The position numbers and the translations under genes are program-made. This document shows, piece by piece, positions 42,653-52,343 of a DNA stretch of 64,000 nt (its first letter is position 1; every line of letters starts with the position of its first letter). The notes under the pieces are model-generated. The model saw only the letters and a list, made by a program, of their open reading frames with translations, had not been told where the DNA came from and searched no databases. The stretch is taken from positions 1,653,501 through 1,717,500 of the forward strand of contig NC_009437.1 in the NCBI RefSeq assembly GCF_000016545.1. The letters run 5' to 3'. Source of the DNA: Caldicellulosiruptor saccharolyticus DSM 8903 (GTDB taxonomy: Bacteria > Bacillota > Thermoanaerobacteria > Caldicellulosiruptorales > Caldicellulosiruptoraceae).

Positions 42653-44563
42653 ATGGAGTACATCTATTTATCGCTAATATTTGTACCAATCATAGGTGCA
42701 GGTTTGATTTACCTATTTAACAATAGCACATTTAGAAAAGCTATTGTTTTTTTAATGTCTGCTGTACTGGTTGTGCTGATGGTATTTGCCATTTTACAGG
42801 GTGACAAAGAAGTAAAACTTTCTCATGCATTAAATTTTGCTTTGGAGTATTTAATAACATTTGCTGATTATTTCTTACTTGCTGTAATATTCTTGATAGG
42901 TCTAAAGCTAAAAAATAACCTCATAAGCCTTCTTGCAGCTCTGCAATTTGTTCTGATGTTTGTATTTGAATTTAGGGCAGGAAAATTAGAGGTTGAAAAT
43001 GTCTTTTATGTTGACCACCTGACATTTATAATGCTTATGCTGATAAATGTAATAGGCCCATTGATTAGTATATTTGCCCTTTCATATATGGAGGAGCATG
43101 AAAAACATCTGCACCTTGAGAAAAGTAAGCAAAACATATTTTTTGCTGTGATAATGCTCTTTTTAGGTGCTATGAACGGGCTTGTTTTGTCAAACAACAT
43201 CTTATGGGTGTACTTTTTCTGGGAGATTACAACACTTTGCTCTTTCTTGCTAATCTCACATGATGGAAATGAACAAAGTATCAAGAATGCAACAAGGGCG
43301 CTTTTGTTAAACTCCCTTGGCGGGCTTTCTTTTGTAGTAGGTATAATATTTATGTACTATAAATCTGGGGCTATTGCTTTGAGTGAAATTATAAGGTCTC
43401 AAGATAGCAGTATATTGATGATACCAATTGCATTTTTAGCACTGGCAGGATTTACAAAGTCAGCACAGTTTCCGTTCCAAAGCTGGCTTTTGGGTGCGAT
43501 GGTAGCACCAACACCAGTGTCCGCGCTTTTGCATTCAAGTACAATGGTAAAAGCAGGAGTTTATCTGATTTTGAGACTATCGCCTGTTTACATTGATACG
43601 TGGCTATCAAATATAATTGCTATTTTAGGTGCATTTACATTTGTCGCGGCAGCGCTTTTGGCAATATTTCAGACAAATGCAAAGAGGATTTTGGCATACT
43701 CAACAATTTCAAATTTAGGGCTTATAATTGCACTGTCATCTGTTGCAAATGTATATTCAATCTATGCAGCAGCACTTTTAATTGTACTACATGGTGTGTC
43801 AAAGGCGCTCTTGTTCTTATGTGTTGGTTCAATTGAACAGGGCATTGGCTCACGTAATGTAGAAGATATGGATGGTATTAAATATAAAATGCCGATAGTA
43901 GCTTTTCTTACCCTTTTGGGAAGTGTGTCTATGCTACTTCCGCCCTTTGGTGTTTTGATTACAAAGTGGATTGCAATAGAAGTTTCAACCCAGAACATTG
44001 TTGCCATGCTTGAGATAATACTTGGAAGTGCATTTACAGTTGTGTTCTGGACAAAGTTTATTGGAAAGATTCTCTCGGATGGGAAAGATACAAAAAGGAT
44101 TGAAGTTTTTGAAGGTTTGAGACACCTTTCGTTGATTGCTATATCAATACTTGTAGTGCTTGTGAGTGTGTTTATGATACAATTTACGAACGCGTTTGTT
44201 GTGCCATTTTTCAAGTCGTCTTTTGCAAGGTATTCTGGAGTTAGTAGCAGGGAACTTAAAGATTTGTACATCAAAGACTTTTTCGGCTTTAACCCATTTG
44301 TTTTCTTTGGAATACTTGCTCTGGGGATAATAATAGGTGTGCTTCTGTATAAGCTCTTGAGCCCAAAAAGGTATGTCAAAGTATATATGTCTTGTGAAAA
44401 CGATGATAACTTCAGTTTTAGAGCAGAAAAAGACAAACCTGTTGAGTTTGAGTTTAAAAACTACTATTTCGACACCTTAGTTAAAGAAAGCAATGTTACA
44501 TTAATTTCAAATATTATCTCAGTCGCATTAATTGCTATAATGTTTGGGGTGATATTAAAGTGA
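42653..44563 (+). CDS. echA: Ech-type hydrogenase subunit A, ion-translocating (NuoL-like)
   Basis: Product: 636 residues from ATG 42653, the first start with an AAAGGGG element upstream; a longer frame begins at 42563. At least 14 hydrophobic helices. The antiporter-like core includes WVYFFWEITTLCSFLLIS, LALAGFTKSAQFPFQSWLLG and PTPVSALLHSSTMVKAGVYL, with the conserved charged residues of NuoL/MrpA-type subunits (Glu in FFWE, Lys in FTKSAQFPF). Pumps H+ or Na+ using energy from ferredoxin-driven H2 formation. First gene of echABCDEF. TATAAT at 42595 is a possible -10 box. Confidence 0.9.
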   Translation: MEYIYLSLIFVPIIGAGLIYLFNNSTFRKAIVFLMSAVLVVLMVFAILQGDKEVKLSHALNFALEYLITFADYFLLAVIFLIGLKLKNNLISLLAALQFVLMFVFEFRAGKLEVENVFYVDHLTFIMLMLINVIGPLISIFALSYMEEHEKHLHLEKSKQNIFFAVIMLFLGAMNGLVLSNNILWVYFFWEITTLCSFLLISHDGNEQSIKNATRALLLNSLGGLSFVVGIIFMYYKSGAIALSEIIRSQDSSILMIPIAFLALAGFTKSAQFPFQSWLLGAMVAPTPVSALLHSSTMVKAGVYLILRLSPVYIDTWLSNIIAILGAFTFVAAALLAIFQTNAKRILAYSTISNLGLIIALSSVANVYSIYAAALLIVLHGVSKALLFLCVGSIEQGIGSRNVEDMDGIKYKMPIVAFLTLLGSVSMLLPPFGVLITKWIAIEVSTQNIVAMLEIILGSAFTVVFWTKFIGKILSDGKDTKRIEVFEGLRHLSLIAISILVVLVSVFMIQFTNAFVVPFFKSSFARYSGVSSRELKDLYIKDFFGFNPFVFFGILALGIIIGVLLYKLLSPKRYVKVYMSCENDDNFSFRAEKDKPVEFEFKNYYFDTLVKESNVTLISNIISVALIAIMFGVILK

Positions 44564-45420
44564 AGGAAATTGCTCTGGTTTTACTCACAATAATAATAGC
44601 ACCAATCATTGGTGGAATTTTGACAGGTATTGATAGAAAAATTACTGCGCGTATGCAAAACAGGTTTGGACCACCAATTTTGCAGCCATTTTATGATTTG
44701 TTCAAGCTGTTTTCAAAAGAGACTATAGTTGTTTCAAGTACACAGATTCTCTATGCATTTTTGTTCTTAGTCTTTAACATGGTTGCGCTTGTTATGTTTG
44801 TTTTAAAGATGGATTTGCTTTTGATTTTATTTGTACTTGCGTTTGCTGTCACAGCACTAATTTTGGGAGCAATGTCAACAAACTCTCCTTATTCACGAAT
44901 TGGTGCTCACAGAGAGTTAATTTCTGTGCTTGCATATGAGCCAGTTTTAATTGCTATGATAATTGGAATTTATTTTGTCACAGGCAGCTTTAAAATAGAT
45001 GATGTGATAAAGCATAACAACTTTTTGATATTTGAACTTCCATTTATATTCATTGCATTTACCTATGTACTGACAATAAAGCTTAGAAAATCTCCATTTG
45101 ATTTGTCAACATCGCACCATGCGCATCAGGAGATTGTAAAAGGTATCACAACAGAGTTTGCAGGACCTATTTTGGGCCTGATTGAACTTGGCCACTGGTA
45201 TGAACTTGTACTTTTGTTTCTTTTCATAGGCTTGTTCTTTGCAAAAAACATAGTAGTTGCAATCATTGCAATGCTTTTGGGCTACTTTTTAGAGATTTTG
45301 ATTGACAATATCTCAGCAAGACTTACATGGAAGATAATGCTAAGACTTACATGGTCGATGGCTTTGGGGCTTGCTTTGGTCAATCTAATTTGGGTATACA
45401 TAAAATACAGGGTATTATAA
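44560..45420 (+). CDS. echB: Ech-type hydrogenase subunit B (NuoH-like membrane subunit)
   Basis: Product: 286 residues, start GTG 44560 overlapping the echA stop by four bases. About eight hydrophobic helices. NuoH-like marks: ITARMQNRFGPPILQPFYDLFKLF and YSRIGAHRELISVLAYEPV, then SPFDLSTSHHAHQEIVKGITTE with conserved acidic residues. It anchors the hydrophilic hydrogenase arm to the membrane and links catalysis to ion movement. Confidence 0.93.
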   Translation: MKEIALVLLTIIIAPIIGGILTGIDRKITARMQNRFGPPILQPFYDLFKLFSKETIVVSSTQILYAFLFLVFNMVALVMFVLKMDLLLILFVLAFAVTALILGAMSTNSPYSRIGAHRELISVLAYEPVLIAMIIGIYFVTGSFKIDDVIKHNNFLIFELPFIFIAFTYVLTIKLRKSPFDLSTSHHAHQEIVKGITTEFAGPILGLIELGHWYELVLLFLFIGLFFAKNIVVAIIAMLLGYFLEILIDNISARLTWKIMLRLTWSMALGLALVNLIWVYIKYRVL

Positions 45421-45442
45421 AAAAATAAAGGTGGGGTAAAGA

Positions 45443-45907
45443 GTGATTTTCAGGAAAGCGTTGAAAAAATCGCCATGGATTATTCACTATGATTGTAACA
45501 GCTGTAACGGCTGTGATATAGAGATTTTATCAACACTTACTCCAGTATACGATGTTGAGAGGTTTGGAATTATAAATGTAGGAAATCCAAAACATGCAGA
45601 TATACTTGTTGTGTCTGGTTCTGTGAACCACAGAAATGCAAGGGTTTTAAAAAATATATACGATCAGATGCCACACCCGAAAGCAGTTGTGGCAATTGGA
45701 GCTTGTGCGTGTTCAGGTGGAATTTTCAAGGAATGCTACAACACTTTGGGCGGAGCGGACACAGTCATTCCAGTTGATGTGTATGTTCCAGGTTGTGCAC
45801 CCCGGCCTGAAGCTATTATGGAAGGGATTTTAAAAGCTGCTGAGATATTAGAGGAAAAGAAAAAGAATATGAAAAAGGGTGAGATTTTGAATGCTGCAAA
45901 ATCTTAA
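45443..45907 (+). CDS. echC: Ech-type hydrogenase small subunit (NuoB-like, proximal Fe-S cluster)
   Basis: Product: 154 residues. Cluster cysteines: DCNSCNGCDIEIL (Cys 18/21/24), GACACSGGIFKECYN (Cys 88/90/98) and VPGCAPRPEAI (Cys 118), as in NuoB-like small subunits with one [4Fe-4S] cluster. It passes electrons to the [NiFe] site in EchE. It follows echB by 22 bases with GGTGGGG as ribosome binding site. Confidence 0.94.
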   Translation: MIFRKALKKSPWIIHYDCNSCNGCDIEILSTLTPVYDVERFGIINVGNPKHADILVVSGSVNHRNARVLKNIYDQMPHPKAVVAIGACACSGGIFKECYNTLGGADTVIPVDVYVPGCAPRPEAIMEGILKAAEILEEKKKNMKKGEILNAAKS

Positions 45908-46262
45908 AGAGATACAAAAAGAGGATTTGAGAAAAGAGGTATTTGAACTAAAATCAAGCGGGCACAGGTTTGTCACAGCAACTTGTGTTGATTTGGGAGA
46001 TGGCAGGTTTGATATAATATATCACTTTGACAAGGACTATGAACTTAAAAACTTGAGAGTCACAATAGAAAATGACGAGAAGATGCCGTCTATTTCAGAT
46101 ATCTATTTTGCTGCAGTATTTGTTGAAAATGAAATCAAGGATTTGTTTGGCATAGACTTTGAAAATCTTCTCATTGACTATGAAGGAAAGTTCATGATAA
46201 CAGATGAGCTTGACAGTCCTATGCGTAAAAAGCCAGTTGTGAAGGTCAAGAAAGGGGAGTAA
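45891..46262 (+). CDS. echD: Ech-type hydrogenase subunit D (NuoC-like)
   Basis: Product: 123 residues, overlapping echC by 17 bases. The fold marks of the 30-kDa/NuoC family are short but clear: FDIIYHFDKDYELKNLRV, PSISDIYFAAVFVENEIKDLFGIDFENL. Soluble subunit on the hydrogenase arm. The N-terminal part is reduced compared with NuoC, normal for Ech. Confidence 0.9.
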   Translation: MLQNLKEIQKEDLRKEVFELKSSGHRFVTATCVDLGDGRFDIIYHFDKDYELKNLRVTIENDEKMPSISDIYFAAVFVENEIKDLFGIDFENLLIDYEGKFMITDELDSPMRKKPVVKVKKGE

Positions 46263-46269
46263 GAAAGCT

Positions 46270-47349
46270 TTGGGTAAAAGGACAATAGTGCCGTTTGGAC
46301 CACAGCATCCTGTATTGCCAGAACCGCTTCAGCTGAGGCTTGTGTTAGAAGATGAAAAGGTTGTAGAGGCAATCCCTGCAATTGGGTATGTTCATAGAGG
46401 ACTTGAAAAGCTTGCTGAAGAAAAGGATATTAATCAGAACATATACGTGGTTGAAAGGGTTTGTGGAATTTGTTCTTTCCAGCAGGCACTTGCGTACTGC
46501 CAAGGAATTGAAGAGTTGATGGGGGTTGAAGTTCCAGAAAGAGCTAAATATTTACGCGTAATTTGGGCGGAGCTTCACAGGCTTCATAGCCATCATTTGT
46601 GGCTTGGACTTTTGGCAGATGCCTTTGGCTTTGAAAGCCTGTTTATGCAGTGCTGGCGAAATAGAGAGCTTGTAATGGACATGATGGAGGCAACAGCAGG
46701 GTCAAGGGTTATAATCTCAACAAACATCATTGGCGGTGTAAGGCGTGATATAGACGAAGAAAAGCAAAAATTCATCTTAGACAACCTTGCAAAATTAGAA
46801 GAAGAGCTCAAGAGAATTGAAGGTGCGTTTTTGAATGATTACACGGTCAAGAAAAGACTTGTGGGAGTGGGTGTGCTTTCAAAAGAAGAAGCGTATGAAC
46901 TTGGCTGTGTTGGACCAATGGCAAGGGCAAGCGGAATCAATATGGATCTGAGAACAACAGGATATGCTGCATATGGCGCGCTTGATTTTGAACCTGTTGT
47001 TGAGTATGATGGAGATTGCTACGCAAGACTAAAAGTAAGGCTCAGAGAGTGTTATCAGTCAATAGACCTTATAAGGCAGGCAATCTCAAAGATGCCAGAA
47101 GGTGAGATATCAACACCTGTGAAAGGTTTTCCAAACGGTGAGATAATATCAAGGGTTGAGCAGCCAAGAGGCGAGGATGTTTACTATATCAAAGCAAACG
47201 GAACAAAAAATTTAGAGAGGCTCAGAATAAGAACACCAACTTTTGCTAACATTCCAGCACTTGTTAAAATGCTACAAGGTATTGATTTTGCAGAGGTTCC
47301 AATGCTTGTTTTGACAATTGACCCGTGTATTTCATGTACAGAAAGGTAA
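46270..47349 (+). CDS. echE: Ech-type hydrogenase large subunit, [NiFe] centre
   Basis: Product: 359 residues from TTG 46270. N-terminal nickel motif RVCGIC (Cys 65 and 68); C-terminal motif DPCISCTER (Cys 353 and 356) ends exactly at the stop codon. Because no residues follow the motif, no maturation protease is needed; this is known for Ech-like large subunits and agrees with the absence of a protease gene here. Conserved ELHRLHSHHLWLG and GSRVIISTNIIGG match NuoD-like folds. Forms H2 from protons with electrons from ferredoxin. Confidence 0.95.
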   Translation: MGKRTIVPFGPQHPVLPEPLQLRLVLEDEKVVEAIPAIGYVHRGLEKLAEEKDINQNIYVVERVCGICSFQQALAYCQGIEELMGVEVPERAKYLRVIWAELHRLHSHHLWLGLLADAFGFESLFMQCWRNRELVMDMMEATAGSRVIISTNIIGGVRRDIDEEKQKFILDNLAKLEEELKRIEGAFLNDYTVKKRLVGVGVLSKEEAYELGCVGPMARASGINMDLRTTGYAAYGALDFEPVVEYDGDCYARLKVRLRECYQSIDLIRQAISKMPEGEISTPVKGFPNGEIISRVEQPRGEDVYYIKANGTKNLERLRIRTPTFANIPALVKMLQGIDFAEVPMLVLTIDPCISCTER

Positions 47350-47364
47350 AAAGCCAAAAGAGGG

Positions 47365-47760
47365 ATGGATGGAAAGATGTTTGGGATGCTTCAAAATGTA
47401 TTAAACAATCTTTTTTCAAAACCTGCAACACGACTTTATCCTAAGGAAAAAAGACCATTTTTCAAAGGAACAAGAGGAAGTCTTGAGATTGAAATAGACA
47501 AGTGCATTTTTTGTGGTATTTGCCAGAGAAAGTGCCCTGCAAATGCCATTACAGTTGACAGAAACGCAAAGATGTGGCAGCTAAACCAGTACAAATGTGT
47601 ACTTTGCAATGTATGTGTTGAGTCTTGTCCCAAAAAATGCTTAATTTCAAAAGAGCAGTTCAATCTACCTACAACTTATAAAGAGTTTTATATTCAAAAA
47701 CAGCAGGTACAACAGCTTGAACAAACAAAAGAGGTAAAGGTTGCAGATACTGGTAACTAA
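47365..47760 (+). CDS. echF: Ech-type hydrogenase ferredoxin subunit (NuoI-like)
   Basis: Product: 131 residues (ATG 47365; ATG 47377 equally possible). Two [4Fe-4S] motifs: CIFCGICQRKCP and CVLCNVCVESCPKKC. An N-terminal amphipathic stretch (FGMLQNVLNNLFSKP) contacts the membrane arm. Accepts electrons from soluble ferredoxin and relays them to EchC. The glutamine-rich tail is not conserved. Confidence 0.92.
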   Translation: MDGKMFGMLQNVLNNLFSKPATRLYPKEKRPFFKGTRGSLEIEIDKCIFCGICQRKCPANAITVDRNAKMWQLNQYKCVLCNVCVESCPKKCLISKEQFNLPTTYKEFYIQKQQVQQLEQTKEVKVADTGN

Positions 47761-47780
47761 TTAGGAAAGGGTATTTTAAA

Positions 47781-48134
47781 ATGCACGAGTATTATGTCAC
47801 ACAGCAGTTGATTAAGATTGCAGAAGATGAACTAAAAGAGATAAAGCCTAAAAAGGTTTTGTCCATAAAAGTTGTTGTTGGAGAACTTAGCGGAATTATT
47901 GATGAGTCATTAAAGTTTTACTTTGATATTTTGACAAAGGGGACCATTTTGGAGGGAAGCAAGCTGGAGATTGTTCAAAAGAAGGCTTTACTGTTTTGCA
48001 ACTCTTGCCAAAGCCTTTTTGAGAGGACAAAGGATTTTCTGTGTCCAAAATGCAAGAGTTTAGGTAAGCTCACTGAGCATGGCAGAGAATTTTATATCGA
48101 ATCTATAGAGGTAGATGATGGAGATGGAAATTAA
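47781..48134 (+). CDS. hypA: Hydrogenase nickel insertion protein HypA
   Basis: Product: 117 residues. Nickel ligand region MHEYYVTQQLIKIAEDEL (His 2, with Glu in place 3), and zinc site cysteines FCNSCQSLF and FLCPKCKSL. Delivers nickel together with HypB. First of hypABFCDE, 20 bases after echF; overlaps hypB. Confidence 0.93.
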   Translation: MHEYYVTQQLIKIAEDELKEIKPKKVLSIKVVVGELSGIIDESLKFYFDILTKGTILEGSKLEIVQKKALLFCNSCQSLFERTKDFLCPKCKSLGKLTEHGREFYIESIEVDDGDGN

Positions 48135-48789
48135 GGTTATAAAAGACATTTTACAGAGAAATGAATTTTCGGCTGACAATATCAGAAAGCTTGCAAAAGA
48201 GAATAAATGGTTTTTGATAAATGTGATGGGTTCACCAGGTGCTGGTAAAACCTCATTTATTAAAGCTATGATAAATACATTTAAAGATAGGTTCAATTTA
48301 GCTGTGATTGAAGGGGATGTTGCCTCAACAATTGATGCTGAGGAGATTTCAAAACTTGGAGTTGAAGTGCTACAGATAAACACAGGCGGAGCTTGTCACT
48401 TGGTTGCAGATAGTATAAATGAAGCTCTTTTAAATTTGAATCTAAAAAAATCTACTGTTGTTTTTATAGAAAACATTGGTAACCTGATTTGCCCATCTTC
48501 ATTTGACCTGGGCGAGAACATGAGAGTTGTTGTATCATCTGCTGCTGAGGGTGATGATAAGCCTTATAAATATCCTATTATGTTTGAAAGTAGCGATGTT
48601 GTTGTGTTGTCAAAAATAGATGTTGCAGAGATAATTGGTTTTGACATGGAAAAGTATATAAAAGGGTTAAAAGCTATCAAAGGTGATAATTTGAAACTTT
48701 TTGGAGTTTCATTTAAAACTTTAGAGGGTTTGACTGAGCTTGAGAGCTATTTTTCAGAACTCTTCAATTCATACTTTAATCGAAAATAG
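48115..48789 (+). CDS. hypB: Hydrogenase nickel incorporation GTPase HypB
   Basis: Product: 224 residues (ATG 48115, or 48118/48124 in the same frame). GTPase motifs: NVMGSPGAGKTSFIKA (P-loop), VIEGDVASTIDAEEI, ENIGNLICPSSFDLG and LSKIDVAE. GACHLVADS contains the conserved Cys-His metal site. No histidine-rich N-terminal nickel store. It overlaps hypA by 20 bases. Confidence 0.94.
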   Translation: MMEMEIKVIKDILQRNEFSADNIRKLAKENKWFLINVMGSPGAGKTSFIKAMINTFKDRFNLAVIEGDVASTIDAEEISKLGVEVLQINTGGACHLVADSINEALLNLNLKKSTVVFIENIGNLICPSSFDLGENMRVVVSSAAEGDDKPYKYPIMFESSDVVVLSKIDVAEIIGFDMEKYIKGLKAIKGDNLKLFGVSFKTLEGLTELESYFSELFNSYFNRK

Positions 48790-48796
48790 GGGATAA

Positions 48797-51070
48797 ATGA
48801 GTATGAAAAGGTATAGATACATTTTCAGAGGGCTTGTACAAGGGGTCGGTTTCCGACCCTTTATTTATAACCTGGCAAAAGATTTGGGACTTGTTGGATT
48901 TGTCAAAAACATAGGCGAGGGCGTTTTGGCAGAGTTTCAAGGTGAGCTTAAAAGTACTGCTGCGATTGATGAGTACATTGAAAAGAAATTACCGAGGAAT
49001 GCTAAAATTGAAACAATTGAAAAGTATGAAATAGAGCCAAACTTTAATGAAGATGATTTTTATATCTTAGACAGTAGCAAAGGCAAAATCTCAACAATAG
49101 TGCCTTATGATTTGGGTCTTTGTGAAGAGTGCAAAAGAGAATTTTATGACAAAGGCCACAGACATTTTATGAATCCGTTTATAAGCTGTATCAATTGCGG
49201 ACCAAGATATACCATAATAGAATCTTTGCCATATGACAGAGACAGGACGTCAATGAAAGAGTTTGAATTTTGTTGTGATTGCAAAAAAGAGTATTATACG
49301 CCAGATAACAGAAGATTTAACGCACAGTCAACAACATGCCCTGTATGTGGTCCACGCCTTTTTCTATACTCTTTTGTGGAAAAAAAGCATATAGACGGTA
49401 GCAATTTAGAGCTTTTGGACAGAGTATGTTATGAGATTGAGAAGGGGAAGATTATTGCGATAAAAGGAATTGGAGGATTTCATTTAGTTGTTGACCCTTA
49501 TAATAAAGAAAGTGTAGAAAGGCTTTTTAGAAGCAAAAACCGAGAAGGAAAGCCTTTGGCACTTGTGTGCAAGGATATCGAAACTGTTAAAAAGTATTGT
49601 GATGTTAGTGAAGCTGAAGAAGAAATTTTTAACTCGCCAAGATGTCCCATAATACTTTTTGAAAGAAAGACAGACCATTTTCTGCATGTAAACGCTGGTC
49701 TTCATACACTTGGTATAATGAGAGCATATACCCCTATTTTGGATTACATTTTGACAAAGACAAACAGAGATTTATTAATTGCAACCTCAGCAAATCTTTC
49801 AGGAATTCCAATGATTATTGATGAAGATGAGGCACTTGAAAAGCTTTGCGACATTGCCGACTTTGTTTTGTATCACAACAGAAAAATAGTAAGACGCTGC
49901 GATGATTCTGTAGGTTTTGTTTTAAAAGACAAATTTGTGCTGATAAGGTCAGGCCGTGGTTTTGCTCCCATTACGTTTAAACTGAAAGAAAAGGCTGTAG
50001 ACAAAAATATCCTTGCGCTTGGAGGTCATGAGAAGACAACAATTGCACTTAAAAAAGAAGATGAAGTGATTTTGAGCCAGTATCTTGGTGACCTTGACAC
50101 AAAAGAGTACATTGATTTTTACGAAGGCAGTCTTATAGATTTGATTTCACTTTACGATTTTGACTTTGATTATATAGCATGTGATTATCATAAAGACTAC
50201 TATACCACCTCTCTTGCCCAAAAAATAGCAAAAGATCAAAACAAAGAGGTTGTATTCGTCCAGCATCATTTGGCTCATATTTACTCTTGTATGCTTGAAA
50301 AAAATCTTCAAAGCTGTATTGGATTTGCATTTGATGGTACAGGCTTAGGGCTTGACGGCAAAATCTGGGGCTCTGAAGGGTTTGTGATTGACGGGCTTGA
50401 GGCAAAAAGAGTATTCCATTTACAATACTATCCTCTTGTTGGTGGCCAAAAGGCAATAAAAAAGCCGGTCCGTCTTGCATACTATTTTTCCAAAATAATT
50501 AGCCCTGAGTTTGCAGAAAGCTTTTTCGGTGGGAATGAATTTTTGCACCAAATTTTCAAGACTGCACAGACTTTCAATTACCCTCTTACCTCAAGCATGG
50601 GAAGGCTGTTTGATATTGTTGGAGTACTCTTAGGCTGTGGAGAGAAAAATAGCTTTGAAGCTCAAATTCCTATGCTTTTAGAAACCATAGCTGACCGCAA
50701 TGAAAATGGGTTTTATATTTTTCTTATGAATTTTAAACATGAAATAGAGATAAATATTGTGGACATACTACAACAAATCATACATGATATAAAAAGAAAT
50801 GTAGACCGAAGAATAATTTCTGCTAAATTTCACAACACAGTTGCAAAAATAGTTGTTGAAGTAGCAAAGGTGTTGAGAGAAAATTATAATAAAGACATTG
50901 TAGTACTTTCTGGAGGAGTGTTCCAAAACAAGTTATTACTTTCCAAAACAGTCTCATTGTTAGAGGAAGAAGGATTTAAAGTTTTCTTTAACACTGTCTT
51001 TCCGATTAACGACGGGGGAATTTCGGCTGGACAAGTATATTATACTCTTCAATTGTTAAAAAACTGTTAA
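48797..51070 (+). CDS. hypF: Carbamoyltransferase HypF (CN ligand synthesis)
   Basis: Product: 757 residues. Domains in order: acylphosphatase-like (GLVQGVGFRPFIYNLA, 1-90), two zinc fingers (CEECKREF...CINCGPRYT and CCDCKKEY...CPVCGPR), YrdC-like domain (IKGIGGFHLVVDPYN, KNREGKPLALVCKD), and Kae1-like C-terminal domain with HHLAHIYSCMLEK and the nucleotide loop GFAFDGTGLGLDG. Transfers the carbamoyl group to the C-terminal Cys of HypE to make the cyanide ligands of the NiFe centre. Confidence 0.95.
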   Translation: MSMKRYRYIFRGLVQGVGFRPFIYNLAKDLGLVGFVKNIGEGVLAEFQGELKSTAAIDEYIEKKLPRNAKIETIEKYEIEPNFNEDDFYILDSSKGKISTIVPYDLGLCEECKREFYDKGHRHFMNPFISCINCGPRYTIIESLPYDRDRTSMKEFEFCCDCKKEYYTPDNRRFNAQSTTCPVCGPRLFLYSFVEKKHIDGSNLELLDRVCYEIEKGKIIAIKGIGGFHLVVDPYNKESVERLFRSKNREGKPLALVCKDIETVKKYCDVSEAEEEIFNSPRCPIILFERKTDHFLHVNAGLHTLGIMRAYTPILDYILTKTNRDLLIATSANLSGIPMIIDEDEALEKLCDIADFVLYHNRKIVRRCDDSVGFVLKDKFVLIRSGRGFAPITFKLKEKAVDKNILALGGHEKTTIALKKEDEVILSQYLGDLDTKEYIDFYEGSLIDLISLYDFDFDYIACDYHKDYYTTSLAQKIAKDQNKEVVFVQHHLAHIYSCMLEKNLQSCIGFAFDGTGLGLDGKIWGSEGFVIDGLEAKRVFHLQYYPLVGGQKAIKKPVRLAYYFSKIISPEFAESFFGGNEFLHQIFKTAQTFNYPLTSSMGRLFDIVGVLLGCGEKNSFEAQIPMLLETIADRNENGFYIFLMNFKHEIEINIVDILQQIIHDIKRNVDRRIISAKFHNTVAKIVVEVAKVLRENYNKDIVVLSGGVFQNKLLLSKTVSLLEEEGFKVFFNTVFPINDGGISAGQVYYTLQLLKNC

Positions 51071-51085
51071 AGGAGTTTTAAAATT

Positions 51086-51310
51086 ATGTGTTTAGGATAT
51101 CCAGCAAAGGTAATTGAGATATTTGAAGACAAAAAAGCTTTGGTTGAGTATTTAGGTGTTAAAAAGATGGTAAACATTGCTCTTTTGAAAAATGTAAGTG
51201 TTGGTGATTATATCTTGATACATTCTGGGATTGCAATAGAGAAGATAGACCAAAAAGAAGCAGAGGAAATAGAAAAACTCTTTGGTGAGGTACAAGATGC
51301 AAACAGCTGA
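51086..51310 (+). CDS. hypC: Hydrogenase maturation chaperone HypC
   Basis: Product: 74 residues beginning MCLGYPAKVIEI, where Cys 2 is the essential iron-binding residue. The OB-fold barrel continues with VKKMVNIALL and VGDYILIHSGIAIEKID. Carries the Fe(CN)2CO unit with HypD to the large subunit. It overlaps hypD by 14 bases. Confidence 0.95.
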   Translation: MCLGYPAKVIEIFEDKKALVEYLGVKKMVNIALLKNVSVGDYILIHSGIAIEKIDQKEAEEIEKLFGEVQDANS

Positions 51311-52343
51311 GCTCATTTGGGAGATAAAAAACAATATCGAAAAAATTGGACGGAGTCTAAAAATCATTGAAGTGTGTGGAACGCACACAGTTTCAATCTA
51401 CAAAAATGGATTTCCTGCCGTGTTTGAAGGATACATCGACTTTATTTCAGGGCCGGGCTGCCCTGTTTGTGTTACGCATGAGGGTTATATTGATAGACTT
51501 GTAGAACTTTCCTCAGAGTGGACAATCTATACCTTTGGTGATTTGCTGAAAGTGCCAGGAAGTTCAAAATCGCTTTCACAAGCACGGGCAAATGGTGGAA
51601 AAATAAAGGTTATGTACTCACCTGTGGATGCAGTGGAACATCTTGAAAATAACGAAAAAGTTATTTTTGCTGCAGTCGGGTTTGAGACAACAGCACCTGC
51701 ATTTGCCCTGAGCCTTGAAAAGGTGATTGAAAAGGGACTCAAAAATGTTAAGTTTGCATGCGAACTTAAGACAATTGATGAACCTCTTAAAAGCTTTCTT
51801 CAAAACCATATACGGGTTGATGGCATAATTTTACCTGGACATGTTGCGACAGTTATTGGAGTAGATGGTTTTAAGTTTGTTGAAAGGTTTAAGGTTGCCT
51901 CTGTAATTTCGGGGTTTGAAGGTTATGATATACTTCTTTCACTTTTAAGTATTACCCAGGACATATTGAGTGAAGATTTTACAGTAAAGAATGAATATAA
52001 AAGGGTGGTCAAAAAGGAAGGCAATGTGATTGCAAAAGGTTATATTGAAAAGTATTTTGAGAGAACGTCAGCATTTTTTAGGGGTTTGGGATTGATACCT
52101 GGCGGAGGTTTGAAGATAAAAGATGAGTTTAGCGAATATTCAATTGATATATCATATGACCACACAAAACAAAAAGATAGTCTCTGCAGGTGTGCAGATG
52201 TCTTAACAGGGAAAATAAAGCCATTTGAGTGTCCTCTTTTTGAGAAGGTATGTACACCAATTTCTCCTAAAGGTGCGTGTATGGTATCTCAGGAAGGGTC
52301 GTGTAATGCATATTTTAGGTACGGGAAGTGGAAAGGAAGATGA
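51297..52343 (+). CDS. hypD: Hydrogenase maturation protein HypD
   Basis: Product: 348 residues from ATG 51297, with GGTGAGG six bases upstream. Family motifs: EVCGTHTVSIYKNG (iron site), ISGPGCPVCVT, FGDLLKVPGSSKSL, FAAVGFETTAPAFA and the C-terminal cysteines binding a [4Fe-4S] cluster. Assembles the Fe(CN)2CO moiety with HypC. Its stop overlaps the hypE start by four bases. Confidence 0.94.
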   Translation: MQTAELIWEIKNNIEKIGRSLKIIEVCGTHTVSIYKNGFPAVFEGYIDFISGPGCPVCVTHEGYIDRLVELSSEWTIYTFGDLLKVPGSSKSLSQARANGGKIKVMYSPVDAVEHLENNEKVIFAAVGFETTAPAFALSLEKVIEKGLKNVKFACELKTIDEPLKSFLQNHIRVDGIILPGHVATVIGVDGFKFVERFKVASVISGFEGYDILLSLLSITQDILSEDFTVKNEYKRVVKKEGNVIAKGYIEKYFERTSAFFRGLGLIPGGGLKIKDEFSEYSIDISYDHTKQKDSLCRCADVLTGKIKPFECPLFEKVCTPISPKGACMVSQEGSCNAYFRYGKWKGR